64,000 bases of DNA, from the NCBI RefSeq assembly GCF_014643535.1, contig NZ_BMJQ01000001.1, forward strand, positions 496,001 to 560,000, given 5' to 3'. The translations under genes were made by a program, and so were the position numbers. How positions within the stretch are numbered: the stretch's first letter is position 1; every line of letters begins with the position of its first letter. Positions 19,164-26,940 of this stretch are shown piece by piece. The DNA is from Aliidongia dinghuensis (GTDB lineage: Bacteria; Pseudomonadota; Alphaproteobacteria; ATCC43930; CGMCC-115725). The notes beneath the pieces were generated by a model that saw only the letters and a list, made by a program, of their open reading frames with translations, did no database searches and was not told where the DNA came from.

Positions 19164-20489
19164 TCAGGCGGCCGGCGCGGTGAGGCCCACGACGGTCGCC
19201 AACGCCCGACGAGGCCAGCGCACCCGCACGACCGCGCCGCCTTGGGCGCCGTTGGCGAAATGCAGCTTGGCGCCGGTGCGCCGGAGCAGCGTTTCCGCGA
19301 TGAAGATGCCGAGCCCCATGTGCTCTGCATCTTCGTCCCGTCCCGATAGATAGGGTTCTCCCAGCCGAGACAAGACCTGGGTCGGAAAACCCGGACCGTC
19401 ATCGGCAACCGTGACGGTGACCCATCTGTCGTCCCAGGCCGTCTTGACCACGACCTCCGCGGCGGCGAACTGGATGGCATTCTGCACCAGATTGCCGAGC
19501 CCGTGCATGATTTCCGGACTGCGCGCGACGAGCGGTTGATCCCCTGGATTTCCTTCGATTTTTTGAATAAGCGCCCGGTGCGGAACACGGTAGGGATCAC
19601 CGGCCGCCTCGACGAGCGCCGACAGCGGCAGACGGTCGTAGGGCGTGCCCCCGTCGGCCTCCCGTTTCTGGGCCAGCTCCTGGAGGATGGTGCGACATCT
19701 TGCCGTCTCACTCAGCAGGAGCTGGGCGTCCTCGGCGAGCGGCCCGTCGGCCGGCAGATCGCGCGCCAATTCCTTGGCGATGACCGCGATCGTGCCCAAG
19801 GGACTGCCGAGCTCGTGGGCGGCGGCGGCGGCGAGCGCGCCCACGGCCGAGATGCGCTGCTCGCGCGCGAGCGCCAGCTGGGTTGCGGCATAGGCGTCGC
19901 TGATCCGGCGGCCCTCTTCGGTGACGCTCCAGGTATAGGCGGCGATAAACAGGGTCGAGAGCGTGAGGGCGAGCCAGACCGCTGAGACGTAGAGCAGGGG
20001 GAATTCCAGCTGGTCCTCGTCCCACGGCAGCGGCAGATGCCAGATGGCGAGGATCGTGGCGACGCCGACGGTCAGCGCCGACAGCGTCATGACGCTGCGT
20101 CGCGACAGGATCGTGGCGCCGACCGTGACGGGCGCCAGCACCAGGAGCGCGAACGGGTTCTGCAGCCCGCCGGTCAGGTAGAGGAGGGCGCCCAGCTGCA
20201 CCACGTCGTAGGCCAGGTACATCATGGCGTCGCGGTCGCCCAAGCGCAGCGAGCCGGTGCGCTGCATCTGGTTGGCGAGGTTGATGAGCGCCGAGGTCGC
20301 GACCACGCCCAGCGCGATCTCGAGCGGCAGGGTGAAGCCCAGCGCCAGATGCACGATGAGGAGGGTGACAGCCTGGCCGGCGACGGCGATCCAGCGGATC
20401 CAGATCAGCGTGCGCAGGCTGACGCGACCACCCTCGCTCCGCGCGGGCGTGTCGTCCGCGTCCGTGTCGACAATTGTCTCGATGCTCAT
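19164..20489 (-). CDS. regB: RegB/PrrB/ActS-type redox sensor histidine kinase
   Basis: Membrane kinase of 441 residues. Six hydrophobic segments lie between residues 25 and 190 and include the quinone-sensing motif GGLQNPF (107-113). The phosphorylated His is H225 in AAAAHELGSPLGTIA. ETARCRTILQEL places a Cys at position 265, equivalent to the redox-active Cys of RegB. The ATPase domain has LVQNAIQFA, DDGPGFP and GLGIFIAE. The start ATG 20489 has only a weak ribosome site; upstream in-frame codons exist. It is followed by regA. No senC is nearby. Confidence 0.93.
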   Translation of the reverse strand: MSIETIVDTDADDTPARSEGGRVSLRTLIWIRWIAVAGQAVTLLIVHLALGFTLPLEIALGVVATSALINLANQMQRTGSLRLGDRDAMMYLAYDVVQLGALLYLTGGLQNPFALLVLAPVTVGATILSRRSVMTLSALTVGVATILAIWHLPLPWDEDQLEFPLLYVSAVWLALTLSTLFIAAYTWSVTEEGRRISDAYAATQLALAREQRISAVGALAAAAAHELGSPLGTIAVIAKELARDLPADGPLAEDAQLLLSETARCRTILQELAQKREADGGTPYDRLPLSALVEAAGDPYRVPHRALIQKIEGNPGDQPLVARSPEIMHGLGNLVQNAIQFAAAEVVVKTAWDDRWVTVTVADDGPGFPTQVLSRLGEPYLSGRDEDAEHMGLGIFIAETLLRRTGAKLHFANGAQGGAVVRVRWPRRALATVVGLTAPAA

Positions 20490-20626
20490 GGGTGGGTCGC
20501 CTGCGCCGTCGGGCGGGGAATTGTCAACGACGCCTCCCAGACTCGTTCGACGGGGCGGCTTCGATGGTGCCGGTTCGATCGATACCCGTCCATTTCGGGA
20601 TGGTCGATCTCGCGACACCGCAGATC

Positions 20627-21055
20627 TCACGGATAGACCATATGGATGGTGAGCGCGGCGTCATCAATGCCGACCTCGAACGCGCAGGAGTCGAAGCTGG
20701 GCGCGGACAGGAACGGCCGCACGTCGCGCGAGAAGGCGTAGCCTTCCTCTGGCAGGCCGAGCAGGCTGAAGTCCATCTCGCCGTTGTCGTTCTCGTCGTG
20801 GAAGGTCGCGATCGCATAGTGGCCGGGCGCCACGTCGTGCAGCGTGAAGACGACCTTGCCGACGGCGGCCGGCAGGCCGATGTTCTGCAGCGACTTCTGG
20901 TCGTCGAGCCAGGTCTCGGCGTTGCCCCACAGCGTCACGTAGACCTTGCCGTCGGCGCTGTGGATGTCGTCGACCGTCACGGTCACGTCGGCGGCGAGCG
21001 CCCCCTGGCCGCCGAGGGTAGCACCCATCAGCCCGAAGATCGCCCGGCGCCACAT
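20627..21055 (-). CDS. DUF2141 family exported protein
   Basis: Exported protein of 142 residues with an N-terminal signal (RRAIFGLMGATLGG, cut near ALAA) and a beta-sandwich DUF2141 domain: VTVDDIHSADGKVYVTLWGN, VAPGHYAIATFHDENDNGEM and LGLPEEGYAFSRD. The family is widespread and without a known activity. Its ATG is only 4 bases after the cobT stop, so it is translated from the same message, although no link to cobalamin is known. Confidence 0.88.
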   Translation of the reverse strand: MWRRAIFGLMGATLGGQGALAADVTVTVDDIHSADGKVYVTLWGNAETWLDDQKSLQNIGLPAAVGKVVFTLHDVAPGHYAIATFHDENDNGEMDFSLLGLPEEGYAFSRDVRPFLSAPSFDSCAFEVGIDDAALTIHMVYP

Positions 21056-21059
21056 GGTT

Positions 21060-22091
21060 TCAGGCCGACCGGCCGCTGACCTTGGCCTCCTCGAACGTCG
21101 CCATGCCGGTGTGGCAGGCGACGGCGCCCTTGAGGATCTGGATCGCAAGGGTGGCACCCGAGCCCTCGCCGAGCCGCATGCCGAGGTCGAGGATCGGCTG
21201 TTTCCCGATGATCTCGAGCAGCCGGCTGTGCCCCGGCTCCGGCGAGCGATGGCCGACGACGCAATGGTCGAGCGCGCGCCGGTCGGCAGCGTAGAGCACG
21301 GCCGCGGCGGCAGTGCAGGCGAAGCCGTCGAGCACGACCGGCACGCGCGCGAGGCGGGCGGCCAGGATGGCGCCGACGATCGCGGCGAGCTCATTGCCGC
21401 CGACCGTGCGCAGCACCTCGAACGGATCGGTCATGGCGGGCTTGTTGACGGCTACGCCTTCCGCCACGGCAGCGGTCTTGCGGACAAGCGCCTCGCCCTC
21501 GACGCCCGTGCCGGGGCCGACCCAGTCCTTGGCCTCGCCGCCGAACAGGCCGAGGCAGAGGGCGGCCGCGGCGGTCGAATTGCCGATGCCCATCTCGCCC
21601 AGCGCCAAGAGGTCGACACCCGGCTCGACCGCCATCATGCCATAGGCGATCGCGCGCGCGGCCGCCTCGTCGGTCATCGCCGGGCCTTCCGTGAAGTCTT
21701 GGGTCGGTTGGTCGAGCGCCATTTCGTAGACGCGCAGGTCGCCGTCGACGGCGGCGCACAGCTGATTGACCGCGGCGCCGCCCGCGATGAAGTTCTCGAC
21801 CATCTGCGCCGTGACCGCCGTCGGATAGGCCGAGACGCCGCGCGCGGCCACGCCGTGGTTGCCGGCGAAGACCGCGGTGCGCGGATGGTTGATGAACGGC
21901 GGGTGCTTTGCCTGCCAGGTGGCGAGCCACTGCACGAGCTCCTCGAGCCGGCCGAGCGCGCCGGCAGGCTTGGTCAGCTGCCGCTCGCGCAGCACGGCGG
22001 CGGTGCCGGACTCGAGGTCGGGTCCGGGCAGCTCGCGCAGCAGCGCGCGGATCTCGTTGAGGGAGGCGGCGGGCTTGGCGCTAGTCGCCAT
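21060..22091 (-). CDS. cobT: Nicotinate-nucleotide:dimethylbenzimidazole phosphoribosyltransferase
   Basis: Enzyme of 343 residues that makes alpha-ribazole 5'-phosphate from nicotinate mononucleotide and DMB for the lower ligand of B12. Motifs are LTKPAGALGRLEEL, FAGNHGVAARGVSAYP, GEMGIGNSTAAAAL and GMRLGEGSGATLA with the catalytic Glu. ATG 22091 is preceded by GTGAAG; a codon three residues upstream is an alternative. It diverges from cobS over 88 bases. The DMB substrate is supplied by bluB, encoded 1.6 kb away on the other strand. Confidence 0.95.
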   Translation of the reverse strand: MATSAKPAASLNEIRALLRELPGPDLESGTAAVLRERQLTKPAGALGRLEELVQWLATWQAKHPPFINHPRTAVFAGNHGVAARGVSAYPTAVTAQMVENFIAGGAAVNQLCAAVDGDLRVYEMALDQPTQDFTEGPAMTDEAAARAIAYGMMAVEPGVDLLALGEMGIGNSTAAAALCLGLFGGEAKDWVGPGTGVEGEALVRKTAAVAEGVAVNKPAMTDPFEVLRTVGGNELAAIVGAILAARLARVPVVLDGFACTAAAAVLYAADRRALDHCVVGHRSPEPGHSRLLEIIGKQPILDLGMRLGEGSGATLAIQILKGAVACHTGMATFEEAKVSGRSA

Positions 22092-22179
22092 CGGCTTCAC
22101 TCGTGGTAATCAATAGGGTGATCGGGGCCTTATCATGGCGTCGCCGCCCCCGTCCATGCTTTGTCCGAACGAGGGAGCC

Positions 22180-22971
22180 ATGTCGAATTCGCCCCACGCC
22201 GCCCGTTTCGGGCCGGCCGAGCAGCTCGCCCTCGGGCTCGTGTTCCTGACCCGCCTGCCGATCCGGCTCAAGGGCGCCCTGCCCGAGGACGCGGTCGCCC
22301 GCGCGGCCTGGAGCTTTCCGCTCGCGGGTGTGGTCATCGGGCTCGTGGGCGCGCTCGCCGCGATCGCGGCCGATGCCCTGGGACTGCCGCCCATCGCGTC
22401 CGCCCTCCTGGCGCTCGCCGCCACCATGGCGATGACCGGCGCGCTGCACGAGGATGGGCTTGCCGACATGGCCGATGGCTTGGGCGGCCGGACGCGCGAG
22501 CACAAGCTCGAGATCATGAAGGACAGCCGTATCGGCTCCTACGGCGTGCTGGCGCTGATCGTCGATGTCGGGCTGCGCACGACGGCACTCAGCGTGCTCA
22601 TCCAGGATAGCCGCGGGCATCTCCTGGGCGCGCTCGTCGCGGCCCATGCTGGCTCCCGCGCGCTTTTGCCGCTGCTGATGCGCGCCTTGCCGCCGGCACG
22701 GCCGGGCGGGCTTGCGGCCTCGGTCGGCGTGCCGTCGTCCTGGGCCTCGGTCGCAGCCCTGGTCATCGGGACTGCCGCCGTGTTCTGGGGCCTCGGCGAT
22801 CGGCTCGGCCTCGCTGGTTTCGTCGCGGCCGCCGTCGCCATGGTTGCGGTGGGCGCGCTTGCCCGCCGGGAGCTCGGCGGCTACACCGGGGACGTACTGG
22901 GGGCTGCCCAGCAGTTGGGCGAGATCGTCCTGCTGCTCGCGGCCGTCGTTCAATTGCCGATCATGCTCTGA
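22180..22971 (+). CDS. cobS: Adenosylcobinamide-GDP ribazoletransferase (cobalamin synthase)
   Basis: Integral membrane enzyme of 263 residues that joins AdoCbi-GDP to alpha-ribazole (phosphate). Several hydrophobic helices and the conserved LTRLPI, GALHEDGLADMADGLGG (Asp-rich catalytic segment), MKDSRIGSYG and GGYTGDVLGAAQQLGEI are visible. ATG 22180 follows GAGGGAG. It is the first gene of the cobS-cobC-bluB-cupin run. Confidence 0.95.
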   Translation: MSNSPHAARFGPAEQLALGLVFLTRLPIRLKGALPEDAVARAAWSFPLAGVVIGLVGALAAIAADALGLPPIASALLALAATMAMTGALHEDGLADMADGLGGRTREHKLEIMKDSRIGSYGVLALIVDVGLRTTALSVLIQDSRGHLLGALVAAHAGSRALLPLLMRALPPARPGGLAASVGVPSSWASVAALVIGTAAVFWGLGDRLGLAGFVAAAVAMVAVGALARRELGGYTGDVLGAAQQLGEIVLLLAAVVQLPIML

Positions 22972-23015
22972 TCCCCAACCCACCCCATACGACCCACCTA
23001 CGCGCGAGGATGCCC

Positions 23016-23696
23016 ATGACGAAGTCCGCCAGCCCTGACAGCGTCCGCCCGTCCGATCGGACGACCCGCTGGTGGTGGGTGCGCCATGCCCCGGTCGTGG
23101 TCAACAACGGCTGCTGCTACGGCCAGACCGATCATCCCTGCAACACGGACGATCCGCCGGCCTATCGGCGGCTTGCCCAGATCCTGCCGCGCGAGGCGGT
23201 GTGGGTCACGAGCAACCTCCGGCGGACGCACGAGACCGCCGCCGCGATCGTGGCCGCTGGCCTGCCGGGTCCCGCGACCTTTCCCGGGCCCGACGTGACG
23301 GTCGAGACGGATCTGGCCGAGCAGCATTTCGGCGAATGGCAGGGCCGGACCTATGCCAGCCTGGCTGCGGAGCGGGCCGAGGAATATCATCGCTTCTGGC
23401 TGGCGCCGGCGACCGAACGACCGGCGGGCGGCGAGAGCTTCGTCGATCTCATGACGCGCGTGACGAGCACGATCCATCGCTTGAACGAGCGCTTCGCCGG
23501 CCGCGACATCATTGCGGTGACCCATGGCGGCACGATTCGCGCAGCCCTGGCACTGGCGCTCGACCTGCCGCCCGAGGCGGCCCTCGCCTTTGCGATCGAT
23601 AATATATCGGTGACGCGGCTCGACCATTTCCCTGAGGGCGCCGGCGGCCTCGGTCACGGCTGGCGGGTCAATTCCGTCAATCAGCCGCCGCGATGA
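23016..23696 (+). CDS. cobC: Histidine phosphatase, alpha-ribazole phosphatase-like
   Basis: Phosphoglycerate-mutase-type phosphatase of 226 residues. The phosphohistidine motif is WVRHAPV, followed by NNGCCYGQTDHP, SNLRRTHETA, EQHFGEWQGRTY and the second His in VTHGGTIRAAL. RHAPV with CYGQTD is characteristic of CobC, which removes the 5'-phosphate of alpha-ribazole or cobalamin phosphate. The second ATG (23016) was taken because GAGG lies six bases before it, whereas the first ATG (23010) directly abuts the GAGG. Position between cobS and bluB supports the role. Confidence 0.87.
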   Translation: MTKSASPDSVRPSDRTTRWWWVRHAPVVVNNGCCYGQTDHPCNTDDPPAYRRLAQILPREAVWVTSNLRRTHETAAAIVAAGLPGPATFPGPDVTVETDLAEQHFGEWQGRTYASLAAERAEEYHRFWLAPATERPAGGESFVDLMTRVTSTIHRLNERFAGRDIIAVTHGGTIRAALALALDLPPEAALAFAIDNISVTRLDHFPEGAGGLGHGWRVNSVNQPPR

Positions 23697-23733
23697 CGGG
23701 GGCCGCGGGGACAGGCACATCGGGCGGGCCATC

Positions 23734-24375
23734 GTGACCGATCAGCCGATCTTCGACGCGACCTTCCGCGCCCGCCTTGCCGACCTCATCGCCTGGCGCC
23801 GCGACGTGCGCGCCTTCCGCACGGCGCCGGTGCCGGCCGGCACGTTCGAGCGGCTGGTCTCGCTCGCTTGCCTGGCACCGTCGGTCGGCCTGTCCCAGCC
23901 CTGGCGCTTCGTGCGCGTTGCCGATCCGGCGCGGCGCGCCAAGGTCCGTGCCAGCTTCGAGCAGTGCAATGCTGCGGCTTTGGCCGCACAGGATGGCGAT
24001 CGGGCGCAGCTCTACGCGCGGCTGAAGCTCGCCGGCTTCGACCAGGCGCCGGAACAGTTCGCCGTATTCTCCGACCGCTCGACGGAGCAGGGTCACGGCC
24101 TCGGCCGGCGCACCATGCCGGAAATGGCCGATTATTCGACGGTCGCCGCCATCTATACCGTCTGGCTCGCGGCCAGGGCCGAGGGGCTGGGCCTCGGCTG
24201 GGTCTCGATCCTCGATCCGGCCGAGGTCACGGCGGCGCTGGACGTGCCGGCCGATTGGCGCTTCGTCGGATATTTCTGCTTAGGCTATCCGGAACACGAG
24301 GACGACGTCCCGGCGCTGGAGCGCGCCGCCTGGGAGCGTCGCCGCGAGGTCAAGCGCTTCATCTTCGAGCGATAG
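23734..24375 (+). CDS. bluB: 5,6-dimethylbenzimidazole synthase
   Basis: Nitroreductase-fold flavin enzyme of 213 residues that uses oxygen to break down FMNH2 to DMB. BluB-specific segments are RRDVRAFRTAPVP, CLAPSVGLSQPWRFV, TMPEMADYSTVAAIYT and GLGWVSILDP, ending FCLGYPEHEDDVP. The likely start is GTG 23734. It follows cobC by 37 bases. Its presence means the lower ligand of B12 is made aerobically. Confidence 0.94.
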   Translation: MTDQPIFDATFRARLADLIAWRRDVRAFRTAPVPAGTFERLVSLACLAPSVGLSQPWRFVRVADPARRAKVRASFEQCNAAALAAQDGDRAQLYARLKLAGFDQAPEQFAVFSDRSTEQGHGLGRRTMPEMADYSTVAAIYTVWLAARAEGLGLGWVSILDPAEVTAALDVPADWRFVGYFCLGYPEHEDDVPALERAAWERRREVKRFIFER

Positions 24376-24382
24376 GAGAGCC

Positions 24383-24712
24383 ATGCAGATCGACGACCTC
24401 CCGTTCGGCACGACCGACTGGGCCCAAGTGCCGGCGACCGAGCATCCGGGCGAGACCGGCACCGCATTCTGGCGCACCCGGCAGTTCGGGCCGATCCGTG
24501 TGCGCATGGTCGAATACACGCCCGGCTATCTCGCCGACCATTGGTGCCGCAAGGGCCACATCCTGCTGGTCATCGACGGCGTGCTCGAGACCGAGCTCGA
24601 GGACGGCCGGCGCATGACACTCAAGGCCGGCATGTCCTACCAGGTCGCCGACGGCGCCGAGGCGCACCGCTCGTCGACCGCGACCGGCGCGCGGCTGTTC
24701 GTGGTGGATTAG
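24383..24712 (+). CDS. DHCW-motif cupin-fold protein
   Basis: Small single-domain cupin of 109 residues. The signature is ADHWCRKGHILLVIDGVLE, with further cupin strands in MTLKAGMSYQVADGAEAHRS. Function unknown in the family. ATG 24383 follows TAGGAGAG and lies 7 bases after the bluB stop, so it is in the same message. A hairpin (24712-24744) follows at once. Confidence 0.86.
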   Translation: MQIDDLPFGTTDWAQVPATEHPGETGTAFWRTRQFGPIRVRMVEYTPGYLADHWCRKGHILLVIDGVLETELEDGRRMTLKAGMSYQVADGAEAHRSSTATGARLFVVD

Positions 24713-24744
24713 CGGACGGACGGCCCAGTGGGCCGCCCGTCCGC
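24712..24744. terminator. Bidirectional hairpin between converging cupin and SDR genes
   Basis: GCGGACGGACGGCCC, loop AGT, GGGCCGCCCGTCCGC: 15-bp stem with one mismatch. There is no T run, but its position between two converging stops fits a two-way terminator. Confidence 0.65.
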
Positions 24745-24748
24745 CTGA

Positions 24749-25498
24749 TCATTGCGCGATATAACCGCCGTCGACGGCGATGTTCTGGCCCGTAAGATAC
24801 TTGGCCTTGTCGCTCGCCAGGAAGACGATCGTCTGGGCGATTTCGTCCGGCGCGCCGGCGCGCTTGGCGGGAATGCTGGCGAGGAAACCCGCCTTCGCCT
24901 CGGCTTCGCCGCCAGTGAAGCGTTCGAACATGTCAGTCGCGATAGGACCGGGGGCGACCGAGTTGACGCGGACGCCGGCCGCGGCTCCTTCCAGGGCGGC
25001 GCTCTTGGTCAGGCCCTCGACGGCGTGCTTGCTGGCGACATAGACGGCGGCGCCCGGGAAGCCAACCTGACCGGCGACCGACGACAGATTGATGATAGAG
25101 CCGCTGCCCTGCTCCAGCATCACGCGCATCTCGTGCTTCAGCGACAGGAGCGTGCCCAGCACGTTGGTCTCGAACGTGGCGCGGAAGTTCTCGACGGACT
25201 GGCCGGTGATCGGGCCGATCTCGCCCTCGGTGCCGGCGTTGTTGACGGCCACATCGAGGCGGCCGAAGCGGGCGACGGTGCTATCGACCAGCCGCTTGAC
25301 ATCGTCTTCATGGCGAACGTCGGCGCGATGATATTCGGCCTCGGCATCTGCGGCGCGAAGCTCCGCTGCAAGGGCCTGGCCAACCTCGTCGCGGCGGCCG
25401 CTCACAACGATCCGGGCACCCTCCCGCGCAAAGGCGAGCGCGGTCGCGCGACCGATGCCGGTCAGCGCGCCAGTGATCAGGACTACGGGCTTGCTCAT
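24749..25498 (-). CDS. SDR-family oxidoreductase
   Basis: Short-chain dehydrogenase of 249 residues. The NAD(P) motif TGALTGIGRA (9-18) is followed by NNAGTEGEIG. The active site shows SSVAGQVGFPGAAVYVASKH with catalytic Ser, Tyr and Lys. It ends with TGQNIAVDGGYIAQ. An Arg in the second beta-strand loop (VVSGRRDE) points to NADPH. ATG 25498 follows GGAGAG. It is a single gene; the substrate is unknown. Confidence 0.93.
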   Translation of the reverse strand: MSKPVVLITGALTGIGRATALAFAREGARIVVSGRRDEVGQALAAELRAADAEAEYHRADVRHEDDVKRLVDSTVARFGRLDVAVNNAGTEGEIGPITGQSVENFRATFETNVLGTLLSLKHEMRVMLEQGSGSIINLSSVAGQVGFPGAAVYVASKHAVEGLTKSAALEGAAAGVRVNSVAPGPIATDMFERFTGGEAEAKAGFLASIPAKRAGAPDEIAQTIVFLASDKAKYLTGQNIAVDGGYIAQ

Positions 25499-25729
25499 TC
25501 TGCTCTCCATCAAAGGCGGGAATGGATGGCGCAACGGCAACGATCCTGGGCCCGGCGGATTATCCCCTGGAATGCCGGACAGGTACCGCTTCTCTCTCAC
25601 CCTTACAGGTGGAATGCGAGGTCGAACGAGCAAGTCCCTCGCCATACGGGAACCGGGGAGCCCCATCGATCGCGACCTGTCGTCAGGATGCGCGTCGGGC
25701 TGCCGTGACGGTCGCGGCCGTCGCCAGGG

Positions 25730-25858
25730 TCATCTGCTCTTCGGCGGCTTGACCTTCGAGGGGGGCTCCGCAAAGGACACAGCGGGCGGAGCGACCTTCT
25801 TTTTGTCGCTCTTCGGCTTCTTCGCTTCGCGATTGCTGCGTTTCTGTCCCTTGGCCAA
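25730..25858 (-). CDS. Small basic protein of 42 residues, TTG start
   Basis: Begins AKGQKRSNREAKKPKSDKKK after the initiator and continues with a Lys/Pro-rich tail. Short proteins starting AKGQ(K/M)RSN(R/K)E(A)KKPK are recurrent in proteobacteria, though no function is known to me. No ATG fits; TTG 25858 with GGAGA upstream is the best start. The charge suggests RNA or ribosome contact, which is a guess. Confidence 0.72.
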   Translation of the reverse strand: MAKGQKRSNREAKKPKSDKKKVAPPAVSFAEPPSKVKPPKSR

Positions 25859-25893
25859 TCTATGTCTCCAGAGAGAAGTTTTCCCGACGGTCG

Positions 25894-26304
25894 CTATCCG
25901 GCGAAAAGGAGCCTTGACGCCACGACCACCAAGCCAATTACCAACAGCACCACCACCCATCGGGCGTCGATGCACCGAGACAGCGCGCCGGATGTCTTCG
26001 AGCCCCCCGCCGACCGGCCGTCTCGGCTGGAGAGCATGCCTACCAGCTTGGCTGAGATCTTCGGGGCCTCCGAGACCGTCGACGTGAGGCCGGATACCCG
26101 CGCGATCAGATGCGTCACGGCGGGAATGGCCGAGGAGGCGGGCAGGGCCGCCAGACGACGCGCCTCGTCCCAAGGGTCGAGCCCCAGTCTCGTCAGCGCG
26201 GTGGCCATTGACATGGGCATGCCGTTTTCCTGCTCGCCGATGTTGGCAAACAGAAAATCGTCATACTTCGTTTCCAGGGGTTGATAGCGGGGTACGTCAT
26301 CCAT
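25894..26304 (-). CDS. Conserved hypothetical protein with C-terminal membrane anchor
   Basis: Protein of 136 residues starting MDDVPRYQPLETKYDDFLFA and IGEQENGMPMSMATALTRLG, a pattern I recall from rhizobial and related hypothetical proteins. The last 20 residues (VVVLLVIGLVVVASRLLFAG) are one transmembrane helix, so it is tail-anchored with the bulk in the cytosol. ATG 26304 follows AGGCGGCG. It faces an A/T-rich divergent promoter region and is followed by the 42-residue gene. Confidence 0.8.
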   Translation of the reverse strand: MDDVPRYQPLETKYDDFLFANIGEQENGMPMSMATALTRLGLDPWDEARRLAALPASSAIPAVTHLIARVSGLTSTVSEAPKISAKLVGMLSSRDGRSAGGSKTSGALSRCIDARWVVVLLVIGLVVVASRLLFAG

Positions 26305-26604
26305 CGACGCCGCCTGATGGCAACTTACAATTTCAGAAATAATTATGTGGGTATTTAATTAATAAAATCAATATGTATTGCCGATTTATTTTTCGATGAT
26401 TGCGCGGAATTCTTCCGTCTCGGAGAAAATATGGCGCGCGCAATGTCGAAGATGCCGCTCGGCATCGGCTGGGTTCAGTCGGGAGCCGATCGATGTGCAA
26501 CCAGATTATTTCCTCTGCCATCTTATTCAGGCGCTCGGCCGGCCCAATATAAGACGGATGTTAATCACGCGCCCCGAGAGACATTGGGCCATCGCGAGGT
26601 GTCG
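26305..26604. promoter_or_regulatory. A/T-rich divergent promoter region
   Basis: 300 bases with no gene. The part 26325-26400 is strongly A/T-rich (for example GTATTTAATTAATAAAATCA), unlike the rest of the window. It separates two divergent small genes. Such an island could bind a silencing or curvature-sensing protein such as MucR/Ros types, an inference. Confidence 0.5.
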
Positions 26605-26886
26605 ATGCTGACCCGATCCCATATCCGGACCGTTACCTTCGAACGGCCGTTCCGTCTCGCGGGCTGTGACGGCGAGCAGCCGGCCGGCCGCTACGTGGTC
26701 GAGACCGAGGAGGAACTCCTGCAGTCGCTCTCGTTCCCGGCGTGGCATCGCGTCCGTTCGACGTTGCGGGCCGCGGATCCGCCGGCCGGAGCGATGCGCC
26801 AGCAAGTGGCCGAGATCCATCCGGCCGACCTCGAACAGGCCTTGGCGCAAGACGCCGCCGGCACGGTTGCCCAGCCCAGCGGATAG
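26605..26886 (+). CDS. Conserved hypothetical protein, 93 residues
   Basis: Small soluble protein beginning MLTRSHIRTVTFERPFRLAG, with QPAGRYVVETEEELLQSLSF. Similar short proteins (TVTF..PF.L.G....PAG.Y.VETDEE) are frequent in rhizobia-like genomes and are unassigned. ATG 26605 follows GCGAGG; an upstream ATG at 26431 has no support. It lies 54 bases before the desaturase gene. Confidence 0.75.
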   Translation: MLTRSHIRTVTFERPFRLAGCDGEQPAGRYVVETEEELLQSLSFPAWHRVRSTLRAADPPAGAMRQQVAEIHPADLEQALAQDAAGTVAQPSG

Positions 26887-26940
26887 CCCAAGGCAGATAG
26901 GCTACCGAGAGTTCACTGCCCTGCGAAGAATTGCGCGACC

